Positions 36,721 through 46,077 of a DNA stretch of 64,000 bases are shown piece by piece (within the stretch, counting starts at the first letter, position 1; each line of letters begins with the position of its first letter). The notes under the pieces were generated by a model, which was not told where the DNA came from, did not search any database, and saw nothing but the letters and a program-made list of their open reading frames with translations. Origin of the DNA: Virgibacillus proomii (GTDB lineage: Bacteria; Bacillota; Bacilli; Bacillales; Amphibacillaceae). The stretch is taken from assembly GCF_900162615.1 (NCBI RefSeq), contig NZ_FUFN01000010.1:378149-442148 (forward strand), in the 5' to 3' direction. A program made the translations under genes and the position numbers.

Positions 36721-37608
36721 ATGACGGTTTTGCAAACAAGAAATTTAACCAAAAAATTTGGCAAGTTTACTGCATTAGATCAAGTGAATATAGAAGTAGA
36801 TAAAGGCCAAGTATATGGTTTTATTGGGCCGAATGGTGCTGGAAAATCAACTACGATACGAGTGCTACTGGGAATTTTAAAAGCGACAAGTGGAGAGGTT
36901 AGGATTTTTGGTAAGGATGCTTGGCAAGATGCTGTAGCTATTCATAAGCGAACAGCTTATGTGCCGGGTGATGTTAATCTTTGGCCGAACTTAACTGGGG
37001 GAGAGGTAATTGACTTATTTATCAAATTGCGTGGTGGAATTAATAACCATCGTAAGGAAGAGTTAATTGAGCGCTTTGAACTGGACCCCACTAAAAAATG
37101 TCGTACGTATTCCAAAGGAAACCGACAAAAAGTAGCATTAGTATCAGCTTTTGCTATTGATGCAGATTTATATATCTTAGATGAGCCAACGTCAGGACTC
37201 GATCCATTAATGGAGCAGATTTTTCAATCCTGCGTTTTGGAGGCTAAGGAGGAAGGAAAAAGCGTTCTACTGTCCAGTCATATCTTATCTGAGGTAGAAA
37301 AATTATGTGATCACATTGGCATTATTCGTCAAGGGAAAATAATTGAAACCGGATCCCTCTATGAATTACGTCATCTGACAAGAACCAATTTGCGAATCGA
37401 AACAAAACAGCCAATCCCTTCCCTTGTTGATATAAAAGGTATCCATGATGTTAACAAAAAAGATAATAAGCTTTCTTTTCAAGTGGATACAGAAGAACTC
37501 GATTCAGTAATTCGCTATCTCAGCCAATATGGAATTGTAAAATTGGAGAGTACTCCGCCAACATTAGAGGATTTATTTATGCGGCATTATGAGGGGGATG
37601 TGCAATAG
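36721..37608 (+). CDS. ABC exporter ATP-binding subunit
   Basis: 295 residues: Walker A GPNGAGKSTTIRVLLG, Q-loop AYVPGDVNLWP, a signature TYSKGNRQKVALVSAF (SKGN instead of the canonical SGGQ, as in some DrrA-like ATPases), Walker B YILDEPTSGLD, H-loop LSSHILSEVEKLCD, and a C-terminal DrrA-like extension. The ATG at 36721 follows GAGAGGAGTG; the frame is open upstream within a repeat element. It is followed 2 bases later by its permease. Regulation by the divergent TetR protein is likely; export of a toxic amphipathic compound is inferred. Confidence 0.9.
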   Translation: MTVLQTRNLTKKFGKFTALDQVNIEVDKGQVYGFIGPNGAGKSTTIRVLLGILKATSGEVRIFGKDAWQDAVAIHKRTAYVPGDVNLWPNLTGGEVIDLFIKLRGGINNHRKEELIERFELDPTKKCRTYSKGNRQKVALVSAFAIDADLYILDEPTSGLDPLMEQIFQSCVLEAKEEGKSVLLSSHILSEVEKLCDHIGIIRQGKIIETGSLYELRHLTRTNLRIETKQPIPSLVDIKGIHDVNKKDNKLSFQVDTEELDSVIRYLSQYGIVKLESTPPTLEDLFMRHYEGDVQ

Positions 37609-37610
37609 CC

Positions 37611-39215
37611 ATGATAAATCATTTAACGAAACATACAGGAAACCTGTGTCGCTTTTTACTAAAACAAGATCGATTGCGGATTTCGCTTTGGCTAATCTCT
37701 TTATTTCTTGTAACCGTAATCGTAGCTATCTCATTCTCTGATTTATATCCGACTAAAGAAGATAGGCAGATACTAGCTGAAACGATGCGTAATCCGGCGA
37801 TGACAGCGATGGTCGGAACAGGATATGGTCTGGAAAACTATACTTCCGGTGCTATGATGGCTCATCAAATGCTACTCTTTACTGCAATCGTTGTTGCAAT
37901 TATGAGTATTTTGTTCGTTACCCGTCATACACGAGCAGAGGAAGAAGATGGGCGAATGGAGCTAATCCGTTCATTACCAACAGGAAGATTGTCCAGTCTA
38001 CTGGCAACATTGATAATGGGATTACTAATCAATTTAATTTTAGCATTCATGACAGGCTTGGGGCTTGCAGCTCTTCATATCGAAAGTATTGATTTAAACG
38101 GATCGATCCTATATGGAGCTGCTTTAGGGGCAATCGGCTTTTTCTTTACATCAATAACCGCTATCGTTGCCCAATTAACGGAAAGCTCCCGACTAGCAAC
38201 AGGATTTGCTTTTTTTATATTAGGTCTTGCTTATCTATTGCGCGCTATTGGCGATGTTGGTAATGAGGTATTATCTTGGTTATCACCTTTAGGGTGGATT
38301 CTCAGCTCAGAAGTATATGTTAATAATTATTGGTGGCCGATTTTATTAACTGTAGGAACAGCTTTTCTTCTTTGTCTTATTGCGCTTTATTTAAACACGA
38401 TACGTGATATTGGGGCTGGTTTTCTGCCTTCCAGACCAGGAAAACGAAACGCTTCTGTTTTATTACTGAGTCCGTTTGGTCTATTATTTCGATTGCAGCG
38501 TACAGCTATGATTTCGTGGGGAGTTGGCTTATTTATAATTGGCGCTGCGTATGGATCAGTACTTGGCGACTTAGATGCTTTTTTAGCAGACATAGATCTG
38601 ATGCAACAAATGCTTCCTTCTATAAAAGGATTTTCGTTGATCGAACAATTTATTCCAATGCTAATGAGTATTATGGCGATGTTAAGTACAGTACCGGTGT
38701 TAATGGCGGTGCTAAAGGTCATTAGTGAAGAAAAAAACAATCGAATGGAGCATCTATTAAGTAGAGCGGTGTCACGATCAATTTTGCTAGGAAGCTCGTT
38801 AGCTATCTCTATAATTGTTTCTGTGGTAATGCTTTCCCTTTCCGCTATTGGATTGTGGGTAACAGGAACGGTTGTTGTTGATGGAGGGTTGGATATAAAG
38901 GTTGTTTTTCAGGCCGCTTTCATTTATTTACCTGCTGTTTGGGTAATGATTGGGTTAGCAGTACTTCTCATTGGGATTTCACCTAAAGTTAGCAATTGGA
39001 TGTGGTTATATTTAATTTATTCTTTTATTGTTGTATATTTGGGAAACTTAATTCAATTTCCAGAATGGATGAGTAAACTGTCTCCATACGGGTACATTCC
39101 GCAATTTCCAATTGAAGATATAAACTGGTTCACGATATTGATATTAACTGGTGTCTCTTTTGTATTTATGGTCTTAGGCTTTATCGGTTATAAACAACGA
39201 GATATGGAAGGATAA
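37611..39215 (+). CDS. ABC-2 exporter permease, polyketide-antibiotic type
   Basis: 534 residues with about twelve membrane segments in two similar halves, the layout of the TnrB3/COG3559 group of putative antibiotic exporters. Segments such as SLWLISLFLVTVIVAISFSDLYP, RAEEEDGRMELIRSLPTGR and its counterpart SEEKNNRMEHLLSRAVSR mark the repeated half-domains. The gene starts 2 bases after the ATPase stop, and a terminator lies 150 bp downstream. The substrate cannot be told. Confidence 0.88.
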   Translation: MINHLTKHTGNLCRFLLKQDRLRISLWLISLFLVTVIVAISFSDLYPTKEDRQILAETMRNPAMTAMVGTGYGLENYTSGAMMAHQMLLFTAIVVAIMSILFVTRHTRAEEEDGRMELIRSLPTGRLSSLLATLIMGLLINLILAFMTGLGLAALHIESIDLNGSILYGAALGAIGFFFTSITAIVAQLTESSRLATGFAFFILGLAYLLRAIGDVGNEVLSWLSPLGWILSSEVYVNNYWWPILLTVGTAFLLCLIALYLNTIRDIGAGFLPSRPGKRNASVLLLSPFGLLFRLQRTAMISWGVGLFIIGAAYGSVLGDLDAFLADIDLMQQMLPSIKGFSLIEQFIPMLMSIMAMLSTVPVLMAVLKVISEEKNNRMEHLLSRAVSRSILLGSSLAISIIVSVVMLSLSAIGLWVTGTVVVDGGLDIKVVFQAAFIYLPAVWVMIGLAVLLIGISPKVSNWMWLYLIYSFIVVYLGNLIQFPEWMSKLSPYGYIPQFPIEDINWFTILILTGVSFVFMVLGFIGYKQRDMEG

Positions 39216-39362
39216 TTCTAGTTTAATGACTTCTCTAAAGTCAGTGATTCGAGCGAGCGTTAATTTTTGAAGAGGAGCTGTAGATCAGCAAATCTTCCGT
39301 TGTAAAAATAAAAATGTATTTGAAAACTAGAAATAATAAAATGTATAAACAATCCGCTTTCC

Positions 39363-39400
39363 CTAAAAATAAGAGCTTATTAGGCTCTTTTATTTTTAGT
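39363..39400 (+). terminator. Terminator of the ABC exporter operon
   Basis: CTAAAAATAAGAGC (39363-39376) pairs with GCTCTTTTATTTTTAG (39384-39399) with a small bulge. Confidence 0.7.
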
Positions 39401-39475
39401 AAAAATTTAAATGGTCAAATTGTTTTAGCTATCATATAAAAATTGAATATCTTAAATCATTTCATTTTGTTCTAC

Positions 39476-39633
39476 TCACTTCCTATTTTTTCTATAGTAA
39501 CCTTCATAAATGGAACTAAAAGCTGTATCTAGATCACTACTAAAAGGTTTGTTTATCTTTTCTCGATATTCAAAATACATTATGGGGAAACCAATTACAA
39601 ATATGTTTACAAGCTGCAAAAAAACATTTAGGA
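39476..39633 (-). pseudogene. Possible membrane-protein gene relic
   Basis: The minus strand is open for about 52 codons, with a hydrophobic stretch (VFLQLVNIFVIGFPIMYF) followed by a charged tail ending YEGYYRKNRK and a stop. There is no start codon with a ribosome site, and a stop lies just upstream in frame. It could be the 3' end of a lost membrane protein gene; the family is not recognised. Confidence 0.25.
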
Positions 39634-39639
39634 AACTCT

Positions 39640-40160
39640 TTCAGGTAAAATTCACCTGTATAGTAAGCTACTATACTAGCTATTATTAAATAGATAAGAT
39701 GTCTTGCCTATCCATTTTATCGTATTCTCGCTTGTTTCACTGTATCAAGCGGTGATTTTTTATTAAAAAACACTTCTTCAAATCATCTTATAAAAGCGAT
39801 GTGATACCATTATTATTGGCGGTTCCATGACAGTTGTGAATAATAACTGAAAAATTCCGAATCTAGGACTTCTTTTATCTGTGAAAAAAATATATACAAA
39901 GCTTCATCTGATTTTATAGAATGCACGTAGTTAATCGATTTATGTTCTTTTTCTAGTAAATCTATATACTTCACTTCTCAATTCTTGTTAATAATAGCAT
40001 AATATATGTACAATGGAACAAAAAAGTAAATAACTAAGTGTTTCCTTTATATTTAAACCAATCGAAAAGTAAATAGAAGCACTCTTTTTATTATTTTACT
40101 TGTGCATTACCTTACGTCATATTTTATATTGAATATGGAAAGAGGATTCCTGTTCAAAAT
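39640..40160. other. AT-rich stretch, nothing recognised
   Basis: No coding frame, repeat or RNA gene could be supported in this part of the 1.5-kb gap between the two exporter loci. Confidence 0.3.
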
Positions 40161-40161
40161 C

Positions 40162-40197
40162 AGGGGCTTAAAAATAAGACCTTAGCCCCCCTTTTTT
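40162..40197 (+). terminator. Orphan terminator hairpin
   Basis: GGGGCTTAA (40163-40171) pairs with TTAGCCCC, followed by CTTTTTT. No intact gene lies directly upstream, suggesting that one was lost. Confidence 0.6.
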
Positions 40198-40380
40198 GTA
40201 ACGTTGCGATTAAGCACAATCGCTATATAGCGAAGTTAAATAGCAGCATGAACGCTTTAGCTGATGCGAGACGAGATATCTTTCAAAAAAGTTATCTACT
40301 ATGCAGGAACTGATATTGTTTTCTAAACCACGAAGGCAATCGTGTCATGTTCACCTTGCTTTTTGAACAACCTCTTGATT

Positions 40381-40545
40381 TTATCCCGCATGTAAGGTGC
40401 CGTAGTCTCCCTCATCAAGAGTTGAAGGAACATGGAGAAGTTCAGGAGAGAGAAAACGGCACCTAAATGCCCGATTCGTTCAAGGGCCTTTAGGTCATAC
40501 CCTTGCGGTACTAACATTCCGTGTTCCACGGAAAGAAGTTTCACT
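40381..40545 (+). repeat. Interspersed repeat core copy, first of a tandem pair
   Basis: TATCCCGCATGTAAG, stem AGGTGCCGT (40395-40403)/ACGGCACCT (40456-40464), then AAATGCCCGATTCGTTCAAG, the GGTCATACCCTTGCGGTACT block, and the 3' hairpin TTCCGTG-TTC-CACGGAA followed by AGAAGTTTCACTTTAT. Confidence 0.85.
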
Positions 40546-40690
40546 TTATCCCGCATGTAAGGTGCCGTAAGTCTCTCTCATCAAGAGTTAAGGAATATAG
40601 AGAAGCTCAGGAGAGAGAAAACGGCACCTAAATGCCCGATTCGTTCAACTAATATTCCGTGTTCCACGGAAAGAAGTTTCACTTTATGTT
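40546..40690 (+). repeat. Interspersed repeat core copy, second of a tandem pair
   Basis: Directly abuts the preceding unit, with the same core stem and 3' hairpin. It lacks some 30 bases between the core and the 3' hairpin (the GGTCATACCC block). Small differences such as CTCTCTC facing GAGAGAG keep the inner stem paired. Confidence 0.85.
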
Positions 40691-40752
40691 CGAATCAAAT
40701 TACGTATAACAATAAACTGTCCAATGTGTAAAAGTGGAGGTAGTCTATTTAA

Positions 40753-42498
40753 ATGAAAAAGGATAATCAAGGTTTAAAACAGTTCATTTCTTTTATTTTA
40801 TCTACAAATATACCAAAATTTGCTTTATTTGTTGGCTTAATCGGCAGTGTAATTACCACTATTATTGGCTTATCTATTCCGGTATTGACAAAGGAATTAG
40901 TAGATGGCTTTTCGATTGAGTCTATCAGTTGGATGCTTATTTTAGCGATTAGTGCAGTGTTTATTTTTCAGGCAATTATTGATGGTATTTCGATTTACAT
41001 GTTAGCTGCAGTTGGTCAAAAAATTGTAGCAAGATTACGAGAACGTATGTGGTTAAAATTTATCCGTTTGCCAGTTAGATATTTTGATAAGACGAATAGT
41101 GGAAAATCGGTTAGTCGGATTGTTAATGATACGGCGGTAGTAAAAGACTTAATCTCACAATATTTTCCACAATTTATAAGTGGGATTATATCAATAATTG
41201 GTTCGATAATTATCCTGCTCGTTATGGATTGGAAAATGACGTTAATGATGCTTATATCTGTACCAGTTACGATTGCGTTCATGGTGCCTTTAGGTAGAAA
41301 AATGTCTAAGATTTCACGTAGTTTACAAGATGAAACAGCTGTATTCACTGGTGATATTCAACAAACATTAAGTGAAATTCGCCTAATGAAATCTTCTACG
41401 GCAGAGCATTATGAAGCAGAAAAAGGAATTAAGGGGATTGGTAAACTGCTTTTGCTTGGATTGAAGGAGTCAAAGATACTTGCATTAATTAGTCCAATTA
41501 TGTATTCCATCATAATGGCAGTAGTTGTTATTATCATTGGATATGGAGGCATCCGTGTTGCAAATGGTACGATGTCGACGGGATCACTTGTTGCTTTTCT
41601 CCTATATTTATTTCAAATTGTAATGCCAATCACGTCATTTGCTATGTTCTTTACTCAATTACAAAAGGCAAAAGGAGCAACCGAGCGAATTATAGCAATA
41701 TTAGAGCTGGACGAAGAGACTACAGAACAAGGTACAACTCGTATTCACCAAGATATTTCGCATCAGCCGATTTATTTTCGTAATGTATCATTTGCGTATA
41801 ATGACAAAGATATGGTATTAGAAAATATCACCTTTACCGCTTATCCTGGAGAAATGATTGCTTTAGCAGGCCCAAGCGGTGCAGGAAAAACAACGTTATT
41901 TAGCTTACTTGAACGGTATTATCAGCCAACAAAAGGAGATATTCTTATTGGTGATACATCTATTCAGGATTTATCGTTAACCGACTGGCGGAAGCAGATA
42001 GGTTATGTTTCCCAGGAAAGTGCGATGGTTGCAGGGACGATACGTGAAAATCTTACCTATGGACTCGAGAATGCGAATGAAATTCCGGATGAAAAACTAT
42101 GGGCAGTAGCAGCAATGGCTTATGCAGATGAATTTATTGCTGATTTTCCAGATCAATTAAATACGAAGGTAGGAGAGCGAGGTATTACACTATCCGGTGG
42201 TCAAAGGCAACGGATTAACATTGCTCGTGCATTTTTACGGAACCCGAAAATCCTTATGATGGACGAAGCAACTGCGAGTTTGGATAGTCAATCGGAAAAA
42301 GTCGTCCAACAAGCTTTAACGCGACTAATGAAGGGGCGAACAACTTTTGTTATTGCTCACCGTCTAGCAACGATTGTAGATGCGGATAAAATTATTTTTA
42401 TTGAAAATGGTCAATTAACAGGAATGGGAAAACATGAGGAGTTATTAGAAAAGCATTCGTTATATCGGAAGTTTGCTCATCAGCAACTAGCTGATTAA
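40753..42498 (+). CDS. bmrA: BmrA-like multidrug ABC half-transporter
   Basis: 581 residues: a six-helix exporter domain (residues 1-320) and a C-terminal ATPase with Walker A GPSGAGKTTLFSLLERYY, Q-loop GYVSQESAMVAGTIRENL, signature LSGGQRQRINIARAF, Walker B ILMMDEATASLDSQSEK and H-loop IAHRLAT. The match to remembered B. subtilis BmrA is extensive (PVLTKELVDGFS, MDWKMTL, GERGI.LSGGQRQR). It is likely a homodimeric exporter of amphipathic drugs. It stands alone between repeat elements and ends in a UUCG-capped terminator. Ribosome site GTGGAGG. Confidence 0.92.
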   Translation: MKKDNQGLKQFISFILSTNIPKFALFVGLIGSVITTIIGLSIPVLTKELVDGFSIESISWMLILAISAVFIFQAIIDGISIYMLAAVGQKIVARLRERMWLKFIRLPVRYFDKTNSGKSVSRIVNDTAVVKDLISQYFPQFISGIISIIGSIIILLVMDWKMTLMMLISVPVTIAFMVPLGRKMSKISRSLQDETAVFTGDIQQTLSEIRLMKSSTAEHYEAEKGIKGIGKLLLLGLKESKILALISPIMYSIIMAVVVIIIGYGGIRVANGTMSTGSLVAFLLYLFQIVMPITSFAMFFTQLQKAKGATERIIAILELDEETTEQGTTRIHQDISHQPIYFRNVSFAYNDKDMVLENITFTAYPGEMIALAGPSGAGKTTLFSLLERYYQPTKGDILIGDTSIQDLSLTDWRKQIGYVSQESAMVAGTIRENLTYGLENANEIPDEKLWAVAAMAYADEFIADFPDQLNTKVGERGITLSGGQRQRINIARAFLRNPKILMMDEATASLDSQSEKVVQQALTRLMKGRTTFVIAHRLATIVDADKIIFIENGQLTGMGKHEELLEKHSLYRKFAHQQLAD

Positions 42499-42500
42499 TG

Positions 42501-42530
42501 AGAGACTGATTCGTCAGTCTCTTCTTTATT
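42501..42530 (+). terminator. Terminator of bmrA-like gene, UUCG tetraloop
   Basis: AGAGACTGA (42501-42509), loop TTCG, TCAGTCTCT (42514-42522), followed by TCTTTATT. The UUCG tetraloop is unusually stable. Confidence 0.85.
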
Positions 42531-42561
42531 GTGTAGTAACGCATATCTGTTTTTAGATGAT

Positions 42562-42665
42562 GAACATCTTTTTTAAAAGAAGCTTCGTCGTCAGCTTAAG
42601 CCGCTTAGGACTAACAAACTTATGATAGCAACATCGGTTTTTCTGTCTCTTGCTCTTTTAACCTA
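42562..42665 (+). repeat. Left-end fragment of the interspersed repeat
   Basis: AAAGAAGCTTCGTCG followed by AGCTTAAGCC, resembling the left boundary of long copies; no core is attached. Confidence 0.45.
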
Positions 42666-42831
42666 ATGTAAGTGTGCTTTATTTCTCTCGCCTAAAAATC
42701 TGCTGTTTTTTGCGAAGGTTTTAGAAAAAAGCCATCTGAAAAACCCTTCTTTCAGGGTGACGGGGTAGAGTTTTGATTGTTTAATAAGGTATTTTGCAGC
42801 AGTTTACTGTTTCCATACCGAATTAAAACCC

Positions 42832-42990
42832 TTTTATCCCGCACGGAACTGGCCGTAGACCTCTCATCCATGCCATGAGGTGAACCCTAGCAGAATAAGC
42901 GTGAGATCCAACGGCATGTTAGAAGTCTGATTATGTTCATTCTAACAATCAGTGGGGTTTTTTTATCTCTTATTGATTGAAGATTTACTT
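42832..42990 (+). repeat. Interspersed repeat, core copy
   Basis: TTTATCCCGCACGGAACTGGCCGTA, partner ACGGCATGTTAG, then TCTGATTATGTTCATTCTAAC and the tail AATCAGTGGGGTTTTTTTA, which itself looks like half of a terminator. It lies upstream of brnQ. Confidence 0.65.
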
Positions 42991-43090
42991 GTTTTTTCCA
43001 ATGCTAATGGCATTTTTCTTTTATAATCAATATTTTTATAAAATGGATATGTGACAATTTTTCGACTATACATCGAAATGTGGAAATAAT

Positions 43091-43119
43091 TTGAGTAATA
43101 TATTGCATGTTAGTATAAA
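43091..43119 (+). promoter_or_regulatory. brnQ promoter with downstream dyad
   Basis: TTGAGT (43091-43096), a 17-base spacer and TATAAA (43114-43119). A perfect dyad ATATAT-TGC-ATATAT lies at 43143-43157, between the predicted start of transcription and the gene, where a repressor could act. Confidence 0.5.
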
Positions 43120-43189
43120 TAATAGTATGATATATTCCAGCGATATATTGCATATATTATAATTTACGACTGGGAGAGTACACCATATC

Positions 43190-44554
43190 ATGAAGGAAAA
43201 ACTATCATTTTCTACTTATACTGCGATAGGCGTAATGTTATTCGCACTATTTTTCGGAGCTGGAAACTTGATTTTTCCCGCCCAACTAGGACAATTATCA
43301 GGAGCAAATGTATGGCAAGCAGTTGCCGGTTTTTTAATTACGGGAGTAGGATTACCGCTATTAGGTGTGTTAGCGATGAGCTTTTCAGGCAGTGAGAGTC
43401 TTCAAGACTTAGCCAGCAGAGTTCATCCAATCTACGGAGTATTATTTACATCTTTGCTCTATTTAACAATTGGACCTTTTTTCGCTGCACCAAGAACAGG
43501 TACTGTTGCATATGATATTGGTATTTCTGGTTTTATAGGCGGAGAATTCGCACAAATCGGACTATTTATTTTTACTTTGCTGTTTTTTGGGGTTACGTTA
43601 GCATTTTCTCTTTATCCTTCAAAAATTGTTGACTATGTCGGTAAACTGTTAGCACCAGGAATTGTAATTTTACTGTTTATTTTACTTGCAATGGTGTTTA
43701 TAAAACCAATGGGTTCGTTTGAAACTCCACAAGAAATATACCAAAATGGACCTTTTGTAAAAGGATTTATCGAAGGTTATAATACCATGGATGCACTGGC
43801 ATCACTTGTGTTTGGGATTATTGTAATTAAAGCAATTCGTTCCTTTGGAATCAGCTCAAAAAAAGAAATTTTACGGGCAACTGCTAAGTCCGGATCTGTT
43901 GCAATTGTTTTGCTTGGTTCCATCTACCTAGGGATAGCTTATTTGGGGGCTACAAGTACGGAGGCTTATGGAATATTTGATACAGGTGCTCCTGTTTTAA
44001 GCAGTGCAGCAACGCATTATTTTGGAACATTCGGTATGATTCTATTAGCTATTGTAATTATTTTGGCTTGTTTAACGACAAGTATTGGTTTAACAATCTC
44101 CTGTTCTGAATATTTTCACACCTTATTCCCTAATATTAGCTATCGGAAATTTGTTTTAATGTTTTCAATATTTACATTTACCATTGCGAATTTCGGTTTA
44201 ACAAATATTATTACCTACTCTGTGCCAGTGCTTATGTTCTTGTACCCATTAGCAATTGTATTAATGTTATTAGCATTTTTATCACCATTATTTAATCATG
44301 CGAAACTAGTATACATCTCTGTGACTGTTATTACGATCTTAATTAGTAGTGTTGATGGATTGAAGGCATTATGCGATTCCTTGAAAATTCCTTACTTTGA
44401 CTGGTTAGCTCCAATCATCAATTTCTATAAAGAGATTTTACCAATGTATGAACAAGGACTCGGCTGGCTTGTACCAGCAGTTATTGTCCTAATAATTACT
44501 GGTGTGGTACAGTGGGTACACAAAGCAACAGCAGTGGAAGCGGTAAGTAAATAG
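43190..44554 (+). CDS. brnQ: Branched-chain amino acid transporter BrnQ
   Basis: A 454-residue LIVCS-family Na+- or H+-coupled carrier for Leu, Ile and Val with twelve membrane helices. The N-terminal FALFFGAGNLIFPAQLGQ is the family hallmark; FFAAPRTGTVAYDIGI and FGIIVIKAIRSFG are also typical. The ATG at 43190 follows GGGAG at slightly long spacing. Monocistronic, with a promoter-dyad arrangement upstream and a strong terminator. A GntR regulator lies 575 bp downstream on the other strand; a link is possible but not shown. Confidence 0.93.
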   Translation: MKEKLSFSTYTAIGVMLFALFFGAGNLIFPAQLGQLSGANVWQAVAGFLITGVGLPLLGVLAMSFSGSESLQDLASRVHPIYGVLFTSLLYLTIGPFFAAPRTGTVAYDIGISGFIGGEFAQIGLFIFTLLFFGVTLAFSLYPSKIVDYVGKLLAPGIVILLFILLAMVFIKPMGSFETPQEIYQNGPFVKGFIEGYNTMDALASLVFGIIVIKAIRSFGISSKKEILRATAKSGSVAIVLLGSIYLGIAYLGATSTEAYGIFDTGAPVLSSAATHYFGTFGMILLAIVIILACLTTSIGLTISCSEYFHTLFPNISYRKFVLMFSIFTFTIANFGLTNIITYSVPVLMFLYPLAIVLMLLAFLSPLFNHAKLVYISVTVITILISSVDGLKALCDSLKIPYFDWLAPIINFYKEILPMYEQGLGWLVPAVIVLIITGVVQWVHKATAVEAVSK

Positions 44555-44560
44555 GCTTAT

Positions 44561-44599
44561 AAAAAAGGACCTGCTTGTGAATGAGCGGTCCTTTTTTTA
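44561..44599 (+). terminator. Terminator of brnQ
   Basis: AAAAAAGGACCTGCT (44561-44575) pairs with AGCGGTCCTTTTTTT (44584-44598). Confidence 0.85.
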
Positions 44600-44639
44600 T
44601 TGTATGCGGAAATTATATCCGTTTGTACATCACGGCTGA

Positions 44640-44835
44640 TATTTGTTGTATGTAGCTTAGTGTCCTCAAATCGCTATAAAACTTCGAACTTCTTCCTTCA
44701 ATAAGTCACCATCGGCGGAAGGTCGACTAAAAGCGGGCTTACCGTGAAGTGTGGCATCCCCCTGTTTTAGAGGCATGTTTCCATTTCCCGCATGTAAGAA
44801 GTCGTATTTTTCTTATTGCATAAATCTAGATACAT
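44640..44835 (+). repeat. Interspersed structured repeat, truncated long copy
   Basis: CAATAAGTCACCATCGGCGG, GGAAGGTCGACTAAAAGCGG, CCCCCTGTTTTAGAGGCATG, TTCCCGCATGTAAGAAGTCG, then the left arm of the core stem (TATTTTTCTTATT) without its partner. The right half is lost. Confidence 0.65.
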
Positions 44836-45129
44836 TGGTTCTAATGACATGATCAAAGAATATCGTGTGTAGTAGCATACATTAAGAATGGTTGAAAGAT
44901 AAAAGCAGTTGAAGTATTAATGTGTAATCGTTTTCGTTTTATTTAAATTAGGAAACACCCCTCATTTCAAAATAATGAAGCAGGAAGGTAATTTATGGTT
45001 GATCGTTTTTGAAAGAAAAATCCCATGATTACAGTCTTTCTATAGGGCTTTTCAGAACCCCCTTTGTCTAGCTAAAAGTTCTTCCAAATCTTTGTCCCTT
45101 TAATCTTTTAAATAGGCATGTATATAGGA

Positions 45130-45786
45130 TTATTTTTGAGCCTGAAATTCTTCTATTGTCCGAAGCCAATTCTCCTTCATGAGTTCAGAAAGAGGTTCTT
45201 TTTTTCCTTCTTTCATTAGTTGAATAATTTTTTTATGTTCCTGTATGGACTTTTCTGTTAAAATGATGGAGTTGTGGAAAAATAAGCGTCTAACATGTGC
45301 TTGTAAATTTGCTACAATTCTATGAATATAAGGGTTATTTGCAGTGTCAACAATAATTTGGTGGAATTGTTCATCAATTTTCAAAGCTGCATAGTAATTC
45401 TCTGAATGAATGGCTTTTGCAAATCGTTCATTTGTGTTTCTCAATTGCTCCAATGTTTCTTCGTTTAAATTTTCAATCGCCAATTCAGCAGACAACGCTT
45501 GTAGTACAGCTAAGGGCGGCAAAAGATCATTTATCGATTCTTTTTCCACTTCTGTAACCTGTGTCGCTTTGCCTGGAAACATTTGAACAAACCCTTGCGT
45601 CTCCAATAATTGTAAAGACTCGCGAACAGGAGTCCTACTTATTCCTAATGCTTGTGCTAGCTCTGAATCATTCAATTTTTCTCCAGGCTGCAGGGTGCCA
45701 TCGATAATCCATTGTTGAATTTGATTAAATGCGCTTTCTTTAGCGGATTGTCGAACTGGTTTAGAATGATTTACAGGTATCGGCAT
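45130..45786 (-). CDS. GntR-family (FadR/FCD) regulator
   Basis: 218 residues: an N-terminal winged helix (SAFNQIQQWIIDGTLQPGEKLNDSELAQ, LGISRTPVRESLQLLETQGFV) and a C-terminal FCD all-helical ligand domain with likely metal-binding residues (DEQFHQIIV, HVRRLFF, QEHKKIIQLM). Ribosome site GAGGGGG. It is transcribed away from the EcsC gene. Its target is unknown; its own upstream region contains AGTATACAAT, which fits the GntR half-site style only loosely. Confidence 0.88.
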   Translation of the reverse strand: MPIPVNHSKPVRQSAKESAFNQIQQWIIDGTLQPGEKLNDSELAQALGISRTPVRESLQLLETQGFVQMFPGKATQVTEVEKESINDLLPPLAVLQALSAELAIENLNEETLEQLRNTNERFAKAIHSENYYAALKIDEQFHQIIVDTANNPYIHRIVANLQAHVRRLFFHNSIILTEKSIQEHKKIIQLMKEGKKEPLSELMKENWLRTIEEFQAQK

Positions 45787-46077
45787 ATCTGATCCCCCTC
45801 GTATATTATGTTTAGGTATTACTTAATGAAGCATAATAATTAGCTTCAAAAATCTTATTAGATCATTCAGTAATTTCCAATTTATTACTAGTCTAGCTTG
45901 AGGTTTGTCTTTTTAAGAATTTGAACCTTGATTACCAAATAATTATTTATTTACTTTGATACATTACCGCAGGTCTTTATCAAATAAATATATTGTTTAA
46001 TAAATAGTATACAATAAAATAAGAAACCATGGAAATATACAATATATTAGTGTTGTTCATTTGAAGGAGGTGTTTAA

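Noticed and set aside
40323..40556. 77-codon open frame on the minus strand
   Set aside because: Read through the tandem repeat core; the apparent peptide is a translation of the hairpin sequence.
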